The notes under the pieces are model-generated. The model saw only the letters and a list, made by a program, of their open reading frames with translations. It made no database searches and was not told the origin of the DNA. This document shows positions 10,201 through 18,095 of a DNA stretch of 64,000 bases, piece by piece. Position numbers and translations under genes: made by a program. Location: positions 1 through 64,000 of the forward strand of contig NZ_JAYFUM010000030.1 in the NCBI RefSeq assembly GCF_034929435.1, read 5' to 3'. Every line of letters starts with the position of its first letter. Position 1 is the first letter of the stretch. This stretch comes from Arcicella rigui (GTDB lineage Bacteria; Bacteroidota; Bacteroidia; Cytophagales; Spirosomataceae).

Positions 10201-10676
10201 TTGGCAGCTTCCTTGAAAATCGGAATGCCGTCTTTGTCATTTCCTTGGTTGATAAATAGTAATTTAAGGGCAGATTTATCTCTATTGGGATGAATCGTAG
10301 AAAGATAAATATCTAATTTTCCATCTTGATTAATGTCAATCATGGCAACGCCCGTACACCAATCTTTTGTGCCAACGTTTGCTTTGGTAGTAATATTTTC
10401 AAAGGTTAAATCGCTTTTATTCAAGTACAGTTGTGAACTTACCTGATTGCCTGCAAAAAAAATATCTGTTAATCCATCATTATTTACATCGCCAACGCCA
10501 ACACCTGCACCATTATAAATGTACTCGAATTGCAATACATTTAATGAATCAGAAACCTGAATTGTATTGTTGAAGGTAATATTGGTATGGTTGGCACTCA
10601 ACTTCTCAAACAAAGTGTCTTCAGAAGAACAAGCACTCAACACGAGTAAAATAATGATGGAAAAACAGTATTTCAT
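7275..10676 (-). CDS. FG-GAP/VCBS-repeat lipoprotein with ASPIC/UnbV domain (CRTAC1-like)
   Basis: Large 1133-residue surface or periplasmic lipoprotein, with signal and lipobox MKYCFSIIILLVLSACSSE (lipidated Cys16). About fourteen calcium-binding-type Dx(D/N)x(D/N)GxxD loops recur through the chain, for example DVNNDGLTD, DINQDGKLD, DFDNDGWRD, DINNDGLED, DFDKDGDLD and DFNNDGNLD, which indicates one or two beta-propellers. A central segment of about 90 residues (NHYLRIKLQGN to KVLTVYEK) matches the ASPIC/UnbV domain. Such proteins often sit next to SusC/SusD pairs in Cytophagales, and a role in glycan binding or retention is inferred, not shown. It follows the susD gene at 10909 after a 232-bp gap and precedes three esterases. 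Confidence 0.88.
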   Translation of the reverse strand: MKYCFSIIILLVLSACSSEDTLFEKLSANHTNITFNNTIQVSDSLNVLQFEYIYNGAGVGVGDVNNDGLTDIFFAGNQVSSQLYLNKSDLTFENITTKANVGTKDWCTGVAMIDINQDGKLDIYLSTIHPNRDKSALKLLFINQGNDKDGIPIFKEAAKEVGLADDSYGTQATFFDYDLDGDLDMYLLNNAIEGYDRNGSIGQHHDASGRRVDKLFRNEGNNPNGLPIFKNVSKEAGILDDGWGLGVIVNDVNQDGYPDIFVGNDFFSNDHLYINNKNGTFSNKINEYFRHLSQNSMGVDMADINNDGLNDLVVLDMLPDDNLRQKTMFANIEYDRFQDNLRKQFYPQYVRNVLQINNGNGSFSDIGYLTGVAATDWSWSPLLADFDNDGWRDLLITNGYRLDVTDLDFIVYRRDFESIGNPKERVKKMQEAFATLTGVKKPNFLFKNKGNLQFENATKAFGLGDASYTNGTAYADFDNDGDLDLVMNNIDDEAFIYRNKLIDNRKDASAVKNHYLRIKLQGNKPNTSAYGTKVSLWCQGKAQFAEHQTIRGYKSTVEDFIHFGLGNASKIDSLKITWPSGKEQWLRNISPDKVLTVYEKNALSAPKQLPQEKLYTFKEVSQTYQIDWRSEEFDYNDFLIQHTLPHKHSELGGGIAVGDINNDGLEDFFVGASAHKQGAFFLQNANGKFSKKAFLEKTEEDMGVLLIDVDKDKDLDLYCVSGSSEFTTNLSKYQDRLYLNDGKGNFNASVGYLPITQSSGACVNACDFDKDGDLDIFRGGRIRSTEYPLSPESYLLQNDGKGHFKNIATSIQELSRCGMVTAALWTDYDNDSWMDLMLVGEFMPVCIYKNNQGKSFTKITPKGLEKSNGWWNSISGGDFDNDGDTDYILGNVGLNTKLKASESQPVSVHFKDFDENGIVDPLFTAYTQDKEYLVHPRGALIDQLIAMRRRFKTFKEYGQTTFEQAFTSSDLKGVSTLQAYCFANSYLENKGNGTFQLQSLPIEAQFSVMYGTLVKDFNNDGNLDILTVGNDYGTEVLTGRYDAGIGNYLQGDGKGNFKNVAVRKSNFFVNGDARAIAQLHLKDGKNLYLISQRNNKLLSFVEMQPQKSSIQKPKRKKEIYIGSGYLSQSSMID

Positions 10677-10822
10677 AGTTAACGGTAATTAGAGTATAAA
10701 CAGTTGACGCTTTCGCTTATACGAACTTTATTTAGCATATTTTGCATTGATAATTAAGTCACAAACTGCTTGATTTCTATTTTGTGGTTATTGTTTCAAA
10801 ATTCCTTTATCCTTTTCACTCA

Positions 10823-10859
10823 AATTAAGTAGCCGTTCATAATCAACGACTACTTAATT
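10823..10859 (-). terminator. Inverted repeat after the susD gene, possible attenuator/terminator
   Basis: The arms aattaagtagccgtt (10823-10837) and aacgactacttaatt (10845-10859) pair with one mismatch around a 7-base loop, 50 bp beyond the susD stop. There is no strong U-run on the minus strand, so it may be a processing or partial termination site that lowers expression of the downstream lipoprotein and esterases relative to SusC/D. Confidence 0.5.
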
Positions 10860-10908
10860 ACACTAATAAAACATATTATCAACAAGAATTAGCAATAAAA
10901 GCCCTTTA

Positions 10909-12465
10909 TTAATATCCTGGATTATTGCCTTTAATGTTTGGATTATTATCTATTTCAAACTGAGGAATAGGTAATAATTCATGCTTGTTATTCACAAAGT
11001 ATGATAATGGTTCTTTTTTCAATTTTCCTTGTTTTCTCCAACGAACAATGTCTTTTGCTCTTAACCATTCAGCAGCAAACTCCACTCTTTTTTCATGTTG
11101 AATAGCCGTAAATACTTGGTCTTTAGTACTTACAGGATAATTTTTAGTTGGATACGCAGGCATTTGTACATCAGCACGATTGCGAAGTTGGTTCAATAAA
11201 GCTACGGCAGCCGTAGTATTACCTAATTCGTTTTCACATTCTGCAAGGTTAATTAATACTTCTGCATAACGCATCACACGCATATTGATTCCACTTAAAT
11301 CATAGAATCCATCGGCATTTCTGTACAAAGCTGAGTATTTTCTCCAACTAATTTTTTGTTCTACGCCGTCCAAAACAGAAGTATTTCCTTGTACCGGATA
11401 ATCGACTTCCAAACGTCCTTTGCCTTGATTCACTAAATCGCCCTTGAAATATAAGCTAAAATTCATTCTTGGATCTCTTTTAGTATCTCCTTTTTGTGGA
11501 CGCTCGAACTCGTCAATGAGTCCATTTGAAGGAATAAGGTTTCTCCAACCCACAGCAGAGTATTCTTGGTGACGAATCGACGACCTTCTTGGGCTACTTC
11601 CAGCAATGTTATCACTGTCGCCATTGTCCCAGCTCATTCCGTTTTTGCTGTCGAAACCAATTTCAAAAATAGACTCTTTGTTGTATTCTGTTTCTTCCAA
11701 GAAGTTGTCTAAGTAATTGCTTGTCAAGCTAAAAAGTCCAGAGGAAACAATTTTAGATAATTCCGTTTTCGCTCCTGCATAATCTCCCTTAAACATCAGT
11801 ACTCTTGCCAATTCAAGTTGAGCAGCGTGCTTAGTGGCACGACCTAAATCTGCTCCTGTGTAGGAAGATGGCAAGTCTGTTTGAGCTTCGTTGAGGTCTT
11901 TGATAATCTGAGCAAACACTTCATCTTGCGTACTCCGAGGTTTGGCATCCGACGATTTTGTAGCACTGCTTGTGTAAATCGGTACTCCGCCCCACATCGT
12001 ACTTAATTCATAATACGCCATTGCTCGCAAGAATTTTGCTTCTGCAACAATTCTTTTTTTCTTGGTTTCGTCTGCAGCATTAAGCGTTTTGAAATTATCT
12101 TTTGCATCAATTACCACATTCGCACGGTGAATCATACGAAACAAACCTGTCCACAAAGCCCCCATAACAGAGTTAGTAGGCTGATGAACGCCATTGAGGA
12201 GTTGGGCTCTTGGAGCTTCCAATTGTCCGCCACCTGTGGCAAAATCATCGGTTCTTAAATCATTCGTAAAAAAATACTCTCTTCCAAAAAGATTTGAGCC
12301 AGTCAGCAGCCCATACACTGCATTAACTCCCGATTCTAATTCGACGGTATTTGAAAAATAACTATCGGTAGTAAAAGCGCCGGGGTTTGTTTTATCCAAC
12401 TCGTCATTGCATCCGAAAGCAAGGCCAAGCGATAATACTCCTATGAATAAAAGACTTTTTTTCAT
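10909..12465 (-). CDS. SusD/RagB family surface glycan-binding lipoprotein (pair 1)
   Basis: Outer-membrane lipoprotein of 518 residues that captures oligosaccharide and hands it to its SusC partner. The signal peptide ends in a lipobox with Cys19 (LGLAFGCNDELDKTNPG), followed by the typical SusD N-terminal segment (TDSYFSNTVELESGVNAVYGLL) and tetratricopeptide-like helices. The C-terminal RagB/SusD region includes HEKRVEFAAEWLRAKDIVRWRKQGKL and ends in the usual NNPNIKGNNPGY. It lies 64 bp downstream of its susC and is the only pair here with no copy of the shared operator, so it may respond to a different signal. Confidence 0.95.
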   Translation of the reverse strand: MKKSLLFIGVLSLGLAFGCNDELDKTNPGAFTTDSYFSNTVELESGVNAVYGLLTGSNLFGREYFFTNDLRTDDFATGGGQLEAPRAQLLNGVHQPTNSVMGALWTGLFRMIHRANVVIDAKDNFKTLNAADETKKKRIVAEAKFLRAMAYYELSTMWGGVPIYTSSATKSSDAKPRSTQDEVFAQIIKDLNEAQTDLPSSYTGADLGRATKHAAQLELARVLMFKGDYAGAKTELSKIVSSGLFSLTSNYLDNFLEETEYNKESIFEIGFDSKNGMSWDNGDSDNIAGSSPRRSSIRHQEYSAVGWRNLIPSNGLIDEFERPQKGDTKRDPRMNFSLYFKGDLVNQGKGRLEVDYPVQGNTSVLDGVEQKISWRKYSALYRNADGFYDLSGINMRVMRYAEVLINLAECENELGNTTAAVALLNQLRNRADVQMPAYPTKNYPVSTKDQVFTAIQHEKRVEFAAEWLRAKDIVRWRKQGKLKKEPLSYFVNNKHELLPIPQFEIDNNPNIKGNNPGY

Positions 12466-12529
12466 GTGCTATTTATTTTCATTTTCTTGAAAATCAGAAG
12501 TTTCAAGAAAAAAAATTAAGGGATAAATA

Positions 12530-15500
12530 TTAAAAACCTAATTGAAGACCAGCCATCAAAGTACGAGCTTGCGGATACTGTCCGTTGTCGATACCATAAA
12601 CCAATTGAGCGTTATCACGAGAACCAATCTCAGGGTCATAACCCGAATATTTGGTGATAGTCAATAAGTTTTGAGCCGATACATATACTCTTACTTTCGT
12701 AAGTGTTCCTCTTGCAAATGATTTCAAAATGCTTGAAGGTACATTGTAGCCTAAACTGATGTTTTTCACACGCATAAACGAGCCTTTTTCAACCCATCTG
12801 TCAGACGGACGAGTGGTGTTTCCGTTAGGGTCGCCACTGATAGCTCTTGGAATATTCGTATTCGTATTTTGTGGAGTCCAAGCATTCAATACGTCTGTGG
12901 TAGCCCCAAATAAACGAACCATTCCTTGTGTCTGCGTTTTTAGGTTATTATAAATATCATTTCCTTGTACGCCTTGTAGAAATAGCGTAAAGTCAAAGTT
13001 TTTGTAGTTGAAATCGAAATTGACACCATAAGTAAAGTCTGGAAGCGTGTTTCCAATCATGGTACGGTCAGCATCATCAATTTTGCCATCGCTGTTCAAA
13101 TCTTTGAAACGAATATCACCCGGAGCAGCTTTTCCTCCTTGGTAACTATCCCATTTTTTACTTTTAGCTAAAGCGTCATCTGCATCAATTTCGGCTTGCG
13201 TTTGGTAAATTTTGTCAACCACATAACCATAAAGGTACTGAACAGGCATACCCACTTCTGTTTTGGTAACACTTGCTCCTGTTTCGGCATGACCACCTGC
13301 AAAAATTGGTGCTTCCAAAGAAGTTACTGTATTGCGAACAACGCCTAAATTACCGCCAATTCTCCATTTAAAATCTCCCGCATTATGATTGTAGTTGATT
13401 TGTAAATCTAAACCTGTGTTTTTCATTCCACCAAAATTGGCAATGGTATTGTTTGAATAACCCAAAGAAGAAGCCAAAGGTCTGGCAAGAATCAAACTGT
13501 TTTCAGAAGTTTCACGGCTGTAATAATCGGCTGATACAGTAATTTTATTTTTGAATAAACCTAAATCAAGCCCAATATCTGCCATTTTAGTTGTTTCCCA
13601 ACCTAATTCAGTATTACCAAGTTGATTCGTTGATAAACCTGGCGTTGCACCATTCGCAAAAACATAGTTCGTTGCTGCTCCTACTAATGACTGCCAAGCA
13701 TAATTTGGTAAACCACTTGTATTACCTACCAAACCATAACTTGCTCTTACTTTCAATTCATTAATAGCAGGAATATCTTTCATAAATGCCTCTTCGCTGA
13801 TTCTCCAACCAATCGAAGCCGCTGGGAATGTTCCCCATTTTTTACCTGGAGCAAACAAAGAAGAACCATCTCTACGAATAGAAGCACTTAACAAGTACTT
13901 TCCTGCATAATCGTAGTTGACACGTGCTAAGTACGACAAAATCGTTGTTTCGCTTTTACCCCCACCCACGGCTGGACTTGTTACGTTAGGCGTAATAATG
14001 CTAAAAGTATTGGTAGTATAATTACCGGAAGCTGTGATACTTTCTCCTGTACCAAATTGCTGTTCAGCCACAACAATCGCATTGACAGAATGTTTTTTAA
14101 ACGTTTTATCAAACGAAAGTTGGTTGGTATAAAGCGTACCGATAAATTCCCCTCTTGTGTCGGAAATACTATTGAATGGACTACTCATTTGTCCAGCCGT
14201 ATAAATTGGCGTGCGACTTAAACTTCTTGTGTTATTGTAGTCTAAGCCTACCGAGAATTTATATTTTAAATAATCTGTAAACTTAATTTCAGCAAAAATT
14301 GAGCTTAGTACTCTTGTATTACGGTTTTGGCTTCTAATCAATACCGCAGGAATCAAAGGGTTCACAGGGTCAGAGCCATCGGCGTTGGTTGTACCAAAAT
14401 ATCCTCCGATTTCCGTTGGGTTATATACAGGCGTGTAAGGTAAACTTTTAATTACGTTGGCTAAAGCGGTACGACCACCACCTACGCCTTCGTCTAATCT
14501 ACTTCCCATAGAAACCATGAGTGTTTGCCCAATAGTAAAATGCTTACCAATACTGTGGTCTGAGTTAAGACGAAGATTACCTCTTTCATAATTCGTTCCT
14601 ACATAAATACCATCTTGCTTGAAATAGCTAAATGAAGTAAGGAAACGAGAAGTGGCATTTCCACCTGTAATGTTAACTGAACTATTTGAAACCCCTGCTG
14701 TTCGGTATAAATAATCTTGCCAATCGGTATTGGTATTAGCAAAAGTAACCCCTGAACCAGGATAAGTTTCATTGTTCATCTGACTCCAACGGTCAGGAAA
14801 GGCTGCACCCGCAGCAGATAATAGAGCTTTACCATATTGTAAGTATTGTTGCGTATTGAGTGGTGTTAATTTTTTCCAAGGACTTTGTGTCGCAAAATAA
14901 GTTTCTACGTTTACGTGTAACTTATTATCTTTTGTTCCTTTTTTAGTAGTGATTAAGACAACACCGTTTGCGGCTCTTGAACCATAAATAGCTGCCGCAC
15001 TGGCATCTTTGAGTACTTCTAACGATTCTACATCTTTCATGTCTATATCGTTCAAACTGCCAACTGGGTAACCATCAACCACATACAAAGGGTTGGCGGC
15101 ATAATTGATAGAACCTACCCCACGGATTCTTACGACTGGAGCAACCCCTGGCGAACCGTTGTTGGTTACTTGTACACCTGATACACGTCCTTGTAAAGCA
15201 CCTTCAATACTTGGTACTGGAAGGGCATTCAGCTCCTTCGGACCAACCGATGCCACTGCCGCTGTTACCGAAGATCTCTTCTGAGTCCCATAGCCCACGA
15301 CAACAACTTCCTCTAAAGCACTTATATTTGTAGCAAGTATTACGTTGATGGCACTGCGGTTTCCTACTTTTATTTCTTGGCTTACATAACCAACCGAACT
15401 AAATATAAGAACATCGTCGGCTGAAGCTTTTAGATTAAAACTTCCACTGGCATCTGTGCTAACTCCTACTTGTGAGTTTTTTACCCTTACACTCACGCCC

Positions 15501-15610
15501 GGTATTGGGTTGCCGTCATCGCCTGAGACTTTCCCTGAAATATTTTTTTGGGCTTTTGCAAATGAACAGCAAAGTAAAAACCCTAAGAGAAACAAGATTT
15601 GTTTTTTCAT
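12530..15610 (-). CDS. SusC/RagA TonB-dependent outer-membrane transporter (pair 1)
   Basis: TonB-dependent oligosaccharide importer, 1026 residues from the ATG at 15610, where the signal MKKQILFLLGFLLCCSFAKAQ begins; the in-frame ATG at 15679 would add 23 hydrophilic residues. After the signal come a carboxypeptidase-regulatory-like beta-sandwich (about 22-100, ISGKVSGDDGNPIPGVSV), the SusC motif EEVVVVGYGTQKR, the plug domain (PLYVVDGYPVGSL, LKDASAAAIYGSRAANGVVLITTKKG) and a long 22-strand barrel ending in hydrophobic TLMAGLQLGF. It forms a transport complex with the SusD protein encoded next. About 1.2 kb of structured non-coding DNA lies upstream. Confidence 0.95.
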   Translation of the reverse strand: MKKQILFLLGFLLCCSFAKAQKNISGKVSGDDGNPIPGVSVRVKNSQVGVSTDASGSFNLKASADDVLIFSSVGYVSQEIKVGNRSAINVILATNISALEEVVVVGYGTQKRSSVTAAVASVGPKELNALPVPSIEGALQGRVSGVQVTNNGSPGVAPVVRIRGVGSINYAANPLYVVDGYPVGSLNDIDMKDVESLEVLKDASAAAIYGSRAANGVVLITTKKGTKDNKLHVNVETYFATQSPWKKLTPLNTQQYLQYGKALLSAAGAAFPDRWSQMNNETYPGSGVTFANTNTDWQDYLYRTAGVSNSSVNITGGNATSRFLTSFSYFKQDGIYVGTNYERGNLRLNSDHSIGKHFTIGQTLMVSMGSRLDEGVGGGRTALANVIKSLPYTPVYNPTEIGGYFGTTNADGSDPVNPLIPAVLIRSQNRNTRVLSSIFAEIKFTDYLKYKFSVGLDYNNTRSLSRTPIYTAGQMSSPFNSISDTRGEFIGTLYTNQLSFDKTFKKHSVNAIVVAEQQFGTGESITASGNYTTNTFSIITPNVTSPAVGGGKSETTILSYLARVNYDYAGKYLLSASIRRDGSSLFAPGKKWGTFPAASIGWRISEEAFMKDIPAINELKVRASYGLVGNTSGLPNYAWQSLVGAATNYVFANGATPGLSTNQLGNTELGWETTKMADIGLDLGLFKNKITVSADYYSRETSENSLILARPLASSLGYSNNTIANFGGMKNTGLDLQINYNHNAGDFKWRIGGNLGVVRNTVTSLEAPIFAGGHAETGASVTKTEVGMPVQYLYGYVVDKIYQTQAEIDADDALAKSKKWDSYQGGKAAPGDIRFKDLNSDGKIDDADRTMIGNTLPDFTYGVNFDFNYKNFDFTLFLQGVQGNDIYNNLKTQTQGMVRLFGATTDVLNAWTPQNTNTNIPRAISGDPNGNTTRPSDRWVEKGSFMRVKNISLGYNVPSSILKSFARGTLTKVRVYVSAQNLLTITKYSGYDPEIGSRDNAQLVYGIDNGQYPQARTLMAGLQLGF

Positions 15611-15875
15611 AATACATGATTTGAGATTAAGAATAGATTGAAATTTAGACGGAAAACATCTGCAACCTTTAGCACTCATCTGTATAGCAAAAGACTAATC
15701 TTAGGTTTGGGAAATAAATATTCCTTTCATCCTCCTGCTTGTTTTAAAGACAAAGGAATCCACCCCTTGAATATTTCCGATTGGAGCTATTCAAGACCAT
15801 AAAGTACTTAATATGTGTTATTTACGGTATTATTCTTTAAGCATATAAGATTGGGCAATTGATGGAATTAATACT

Positions 15876-15949
15876 AAAGTCTCTTCTATGAAATTAAATT
15901 GAGTCTCTCTGGTTACTTTCATTTTGTTTTTTCATAGAAGAGATACTTT
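15876..15949. repeat. Hairpin A with TCTCTCTGG in the loop
   Basis: Arms aaagtctcttctatgaaa (15876-15893) and tttcatagaagagatacttt (15930-15949) pair over 18 bp with a 2-base bulge. The 36-base loop carries gagtctctctggtt, with the conserved nonamer at 15904-15912. It is the first of three similar structures. Confidence 0.7.
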
Positions 15950-16035
15950 GTATCAAAAATGGATGGATGTTCTCGAAAGAAATCCTTTTGATAATGCTTA
16001 ATAGTCTATTTTACCATAGGCAATGATAATTTTTT

Positions 16036-16109
16036 ATTCGTTTTTCTATAACACCATAGAACACTATATCGAAAACGAATGAACTCTCTCTGGCAAATTC
16101 TTCATTTTC
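16036..16109. repeat. Alternative hairpins B with CTCTCTCTGG
   Basis: The segment gaaaacgaat (16071-16080) can pair to the left with attcgttttt (16036-16045), enclosing a tataacaccatagaacacta box. Together with the following gaa it can instead pair imperfectly to the right with ttcttcattttc (16098-16109), enclosing ctctctctgg at 16084-16093. The two pairings exclude each other, as in attenuator-like structures. Confidence 0.55.
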
Positions 16110-16263
16110 AATTAATTAAAATCATTCTGAACAGGCAAAAAAGGGTAGTCCAATAATTTTGAGGAAATGATTGGCTAACATTGTTTAATGTTTGTTTTAT
16201 GGATTAGGTTTTCACAATTACACAATACAAAACCATTTAGAAATAGTCTCTGTTAAAACAGCC

Positions 16264-16306
16264 ATCAATAAATTTGGCTCTCTCTGGAAAATTTATTGCT
16301 ATTGAT
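16264..16306. repeat. Hairpin C with CTCTCTCTGG in the loop
   Basis: Arms catcaataaattt (from 16263) and aaatttattgctattgat (to about 16307) pair with an internal bulge, and the loop is ggctctctctgga with the conserved decamer at 16278-16287. The flanking ctgttaaa and tttaacag extend the pairing potential. Confidence 0.6.
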
Positions 16307-16566
16307 TTAACAGCGATAACAGTAATTATAAAATCATTAAAGGTAACGATTCCATTAGTTCATGAATCTTTCTTTTTTTATCATAAGCAATATCTTTTAG
16401 CAATTTAGTATAACACAATAGAACACTTAGTACAAAAAAATATAAAAACTGATTAACTACGAACTTTCACGATAAACGATTTAAAAAAAACTAACAAATG
16501 ATTCCTATGTATGGATACCTACATAACAAGCTTGTGTCACTATAACACATTTAAAAACAAAAGAAG

Positions 16567-16580
16567 ACCAGAGAGAGACT
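16567..16580 (+). repeat. Inverted fourth copy of the CCAGAGAGA motif
   Basis: accagagagagact on the + strand is the reverse complement of the motif in the three hairpin loops. It is followed by actaatctcggagagatttag, a short imperfect inverted repeat of its own. Confidence 0.55.
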
Positions 16581-16683
16581 AATCTCGGAGAGATTTAGAT
16601 GGGAGTAAAATTAAATATAATATATAATATTAACAACTTTTTCTTTAATAAATTAAAGAAAACTAATTGTTATTCATTAGAAA

Positions 16684-16733
16684 TCACCTGATTAGGTCTT
16701 TTAAGCAACTCAATGCCAAAGCTAATCAGGTGA
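16684..16733 (-). terminator. Hairpin after the GH8 gene, probable end of the enzyme operon
   Basis: tcacctgattag (16684-16695) and ctaatcaggtga (16722-16733) form a perfect 12-bp stem 57 bp beyond the GH8 stop. On the minus strand it is followed by tttctaatg, a weak U-tract. This is the likely 3' end of the nine-gene enzyme operon that starts at 30075. Confidence 0.65.
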
Positions 16734-16790
16734 ATTTTTGGAGTACAAGAAATAATTTCAGTTTACATTCAGTAAAAATGTATGAAATTT

Positions 16791-18056
16791 TTACTTCGGC
16801 TGAATAATTTGATACTTACCGCTGAGGTGCATCAAACTGAATAGGTACATCAATCCGTCGTAATATGGGTCGAAATAGCCATCTTCGTAAGGTTCTAATT
16901 TGGCATTCCAAACGGCTTTTACAAAATCGACCTTACTTTTATCTTTGTTCACAAGCGAAGCTGTGGCTGCCGTAGCCACCAAACCGATAGAATGTCTAAG
17001 TTTTGGGACACTTCCTGCCTGCAAAATAAACTCAGGTTTTGTGCCGTCTAAATTAAATTGGTCGTCATAAGTATCCATCCCTTTTGAACGAAGGAAATTT
17101 TGAAATCTTTTGGCGTAATCTTCTTGCCAAGTTTTGTCTTTGCCAAACCAAGTATAATCCATAGCAATATTCATCGGTACACGCCATGAATCATAGCGAA
17201 AGCCCGGCGGCATCCAGCGAGTTGGGTGAGGAGCTCCACTAAATTCTGTATAATCTGAGTTGAGCCCAGTTACGGGATGGCAAGCCCTGTGTAAGAAAAC
17301 ACGGGAAGTATCGGCACATTCTTTATAAAAAGCTTCGTGTCCGTCTTTGGCATATAAAGCCCATACTTCATAAAAAGCAGGTAAGTGATACGAAGGGTCT
17401 GTCCAGTTATAGTTATTTCCCTCTGGCACAAAGGTAATTTGCTTATGTTCTGTATTGATAAGATTGTAAATATTGCCTGTACCATCTTTTTTCCACATCG
17501 CATCCAATATTCTGCGGGCTTCGTTGTAGTAATTGATACCCGTATTATTTCCCCATTTGTTAGAAGCAAATAGCAGACTGGTAACATAATACAATTCACC
17601 ATCGGAAGCCGAACCTTCTGAATTTTTCTTCATGGTTTCGGGGTTGATACTCCATGCAAAATAGCCTTCACGTGGGCCGCTTTGGTGTTGAAGGTATTTT
17701 TTTGACCAACGCCAAATTTTATCAAAAACCTCTTTTTTATCCAATTGAACGGCAATCATCATTCCATACGAAAGTCCTTCGGTACGAGCATCATGATTTT
17801 TTACGTCTGATACATAAGCCATTGTATCGCCAACAGCAAAATATACCCGATTGGGTCCTTCAAAAACATCATAATAGGCTTTGGCAACTTTGGCATCAAT
17901 TTCTTTCTGACTATAACCTGCTTCCAAGAACAAATTATGATACTTCGGAGCAAGCTTTGTGTTTACTTTACTTTGCCCAATGACAACAAGTGGCATTACT
18001 AAAACCAAGAAAAGTAGTAGCAAAGACACTTGTTGTATGCTGTTGTTTTTTTTCAT
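16791..18056 (-). CDS. GH8 reducing-end xylose-releasing exo-oligoxylanase
   Basis: 421-residue GH8 (alpha/alpha)6-barrel enzyme, probably of the Rex type that removes xylose from the reducing end of short xylo-oligosaccharides. The N-terminus has a hydrophobic signal ending near VVIGQ (residue 28). The general acid is expected at Glu93 in RTEGLSYGMM. The ASDGE signature is at 150-154, where endoglucanase-type GH8 proteins read ASDAD or similar. RYDSWRVPMNIAMDYTWF matches the segment bearing the catalytic Asp of Rex enzymes. It is the last gene of the enzyme operon, which fits a late step on short periplasmic oligomers. Confidence 0.92.
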   Translation of the reverse strand: MKKNNSIQQVSLLLLFLVLVMPLVVIGQSKVNTKLAPKYHNLFLEAGYSQKEIDAKVAKAYYDVFEGPNRVYFAVGDTMAYVSDVKNHDARTEGLSYGMMIAVQLDKKEVFDKIWRWSKKYLQHQSGPREGYFAWSINPETMKKNSEGSASDGELYYVTSLLFASNKWGNNTGINYYNEARRILDAMWKKDGTGNIYNLINTEHKQITFVPEGNNYNWTDPSYHLPAFYEVWALYAKDGHEAFYKECADTSRVFLHRACHPVTGLNSDYTEFSGAPHPTRWMPPGFRYDSWRVPMNIAMDYTWFGKDKTWQEDYAKRFQNFLRSKGMDTYDDQFNLDGTKPEFILQAGSVPKLRHSIGLVATAATASLVNKDKSKVDFVKAVWNAKLEPYEDGYFDPYYDGLMYLFSLMHLSGKYQIIQPK

Positions 18057-18095
18057 TATCTTTTCATTACATGATTAAATTCAAAACTCATCTGC

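Larger units (their letters stand above)
15611..16790. other. 1.2-kb structured non-coding region between the GH8 and susC genes
   Basis: No open frame here looks coding. The region is packed with inverted repeats. Four copies of a CCAGAGAGA/TCTCTCTGG motif (15904-15912, 16084-16093, 16278-16287 and, inverted, 16568-16577) are present, the first three inside hairpins spaced about 180-190 bp apart. A box TATAACACnATAGAACACT occurs at about 16047 and 16409, with weaker relatives near 16216 and 16541. The GH8 terminator lies at 16684-16733, and the susC promoter must be at the left end. I do not recognise the repeated element. Confidence 0.6.

Noticed and set aside
15611..15679. Upstream ATG for susC pair 1
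   Set aside because: It would put 23 polar residues ahead of the signal peptide; Bacteroidetes SusC proteins can have extended signals, but here a standard signal starts at 15610.
15680..15800. Shared operator module upstream of susC pair 1
   Set aside because: Searched for TGAACATTTG and the CTTACTTT block at the expected spacing; neither is present, so this operon is not counted in the regulon.
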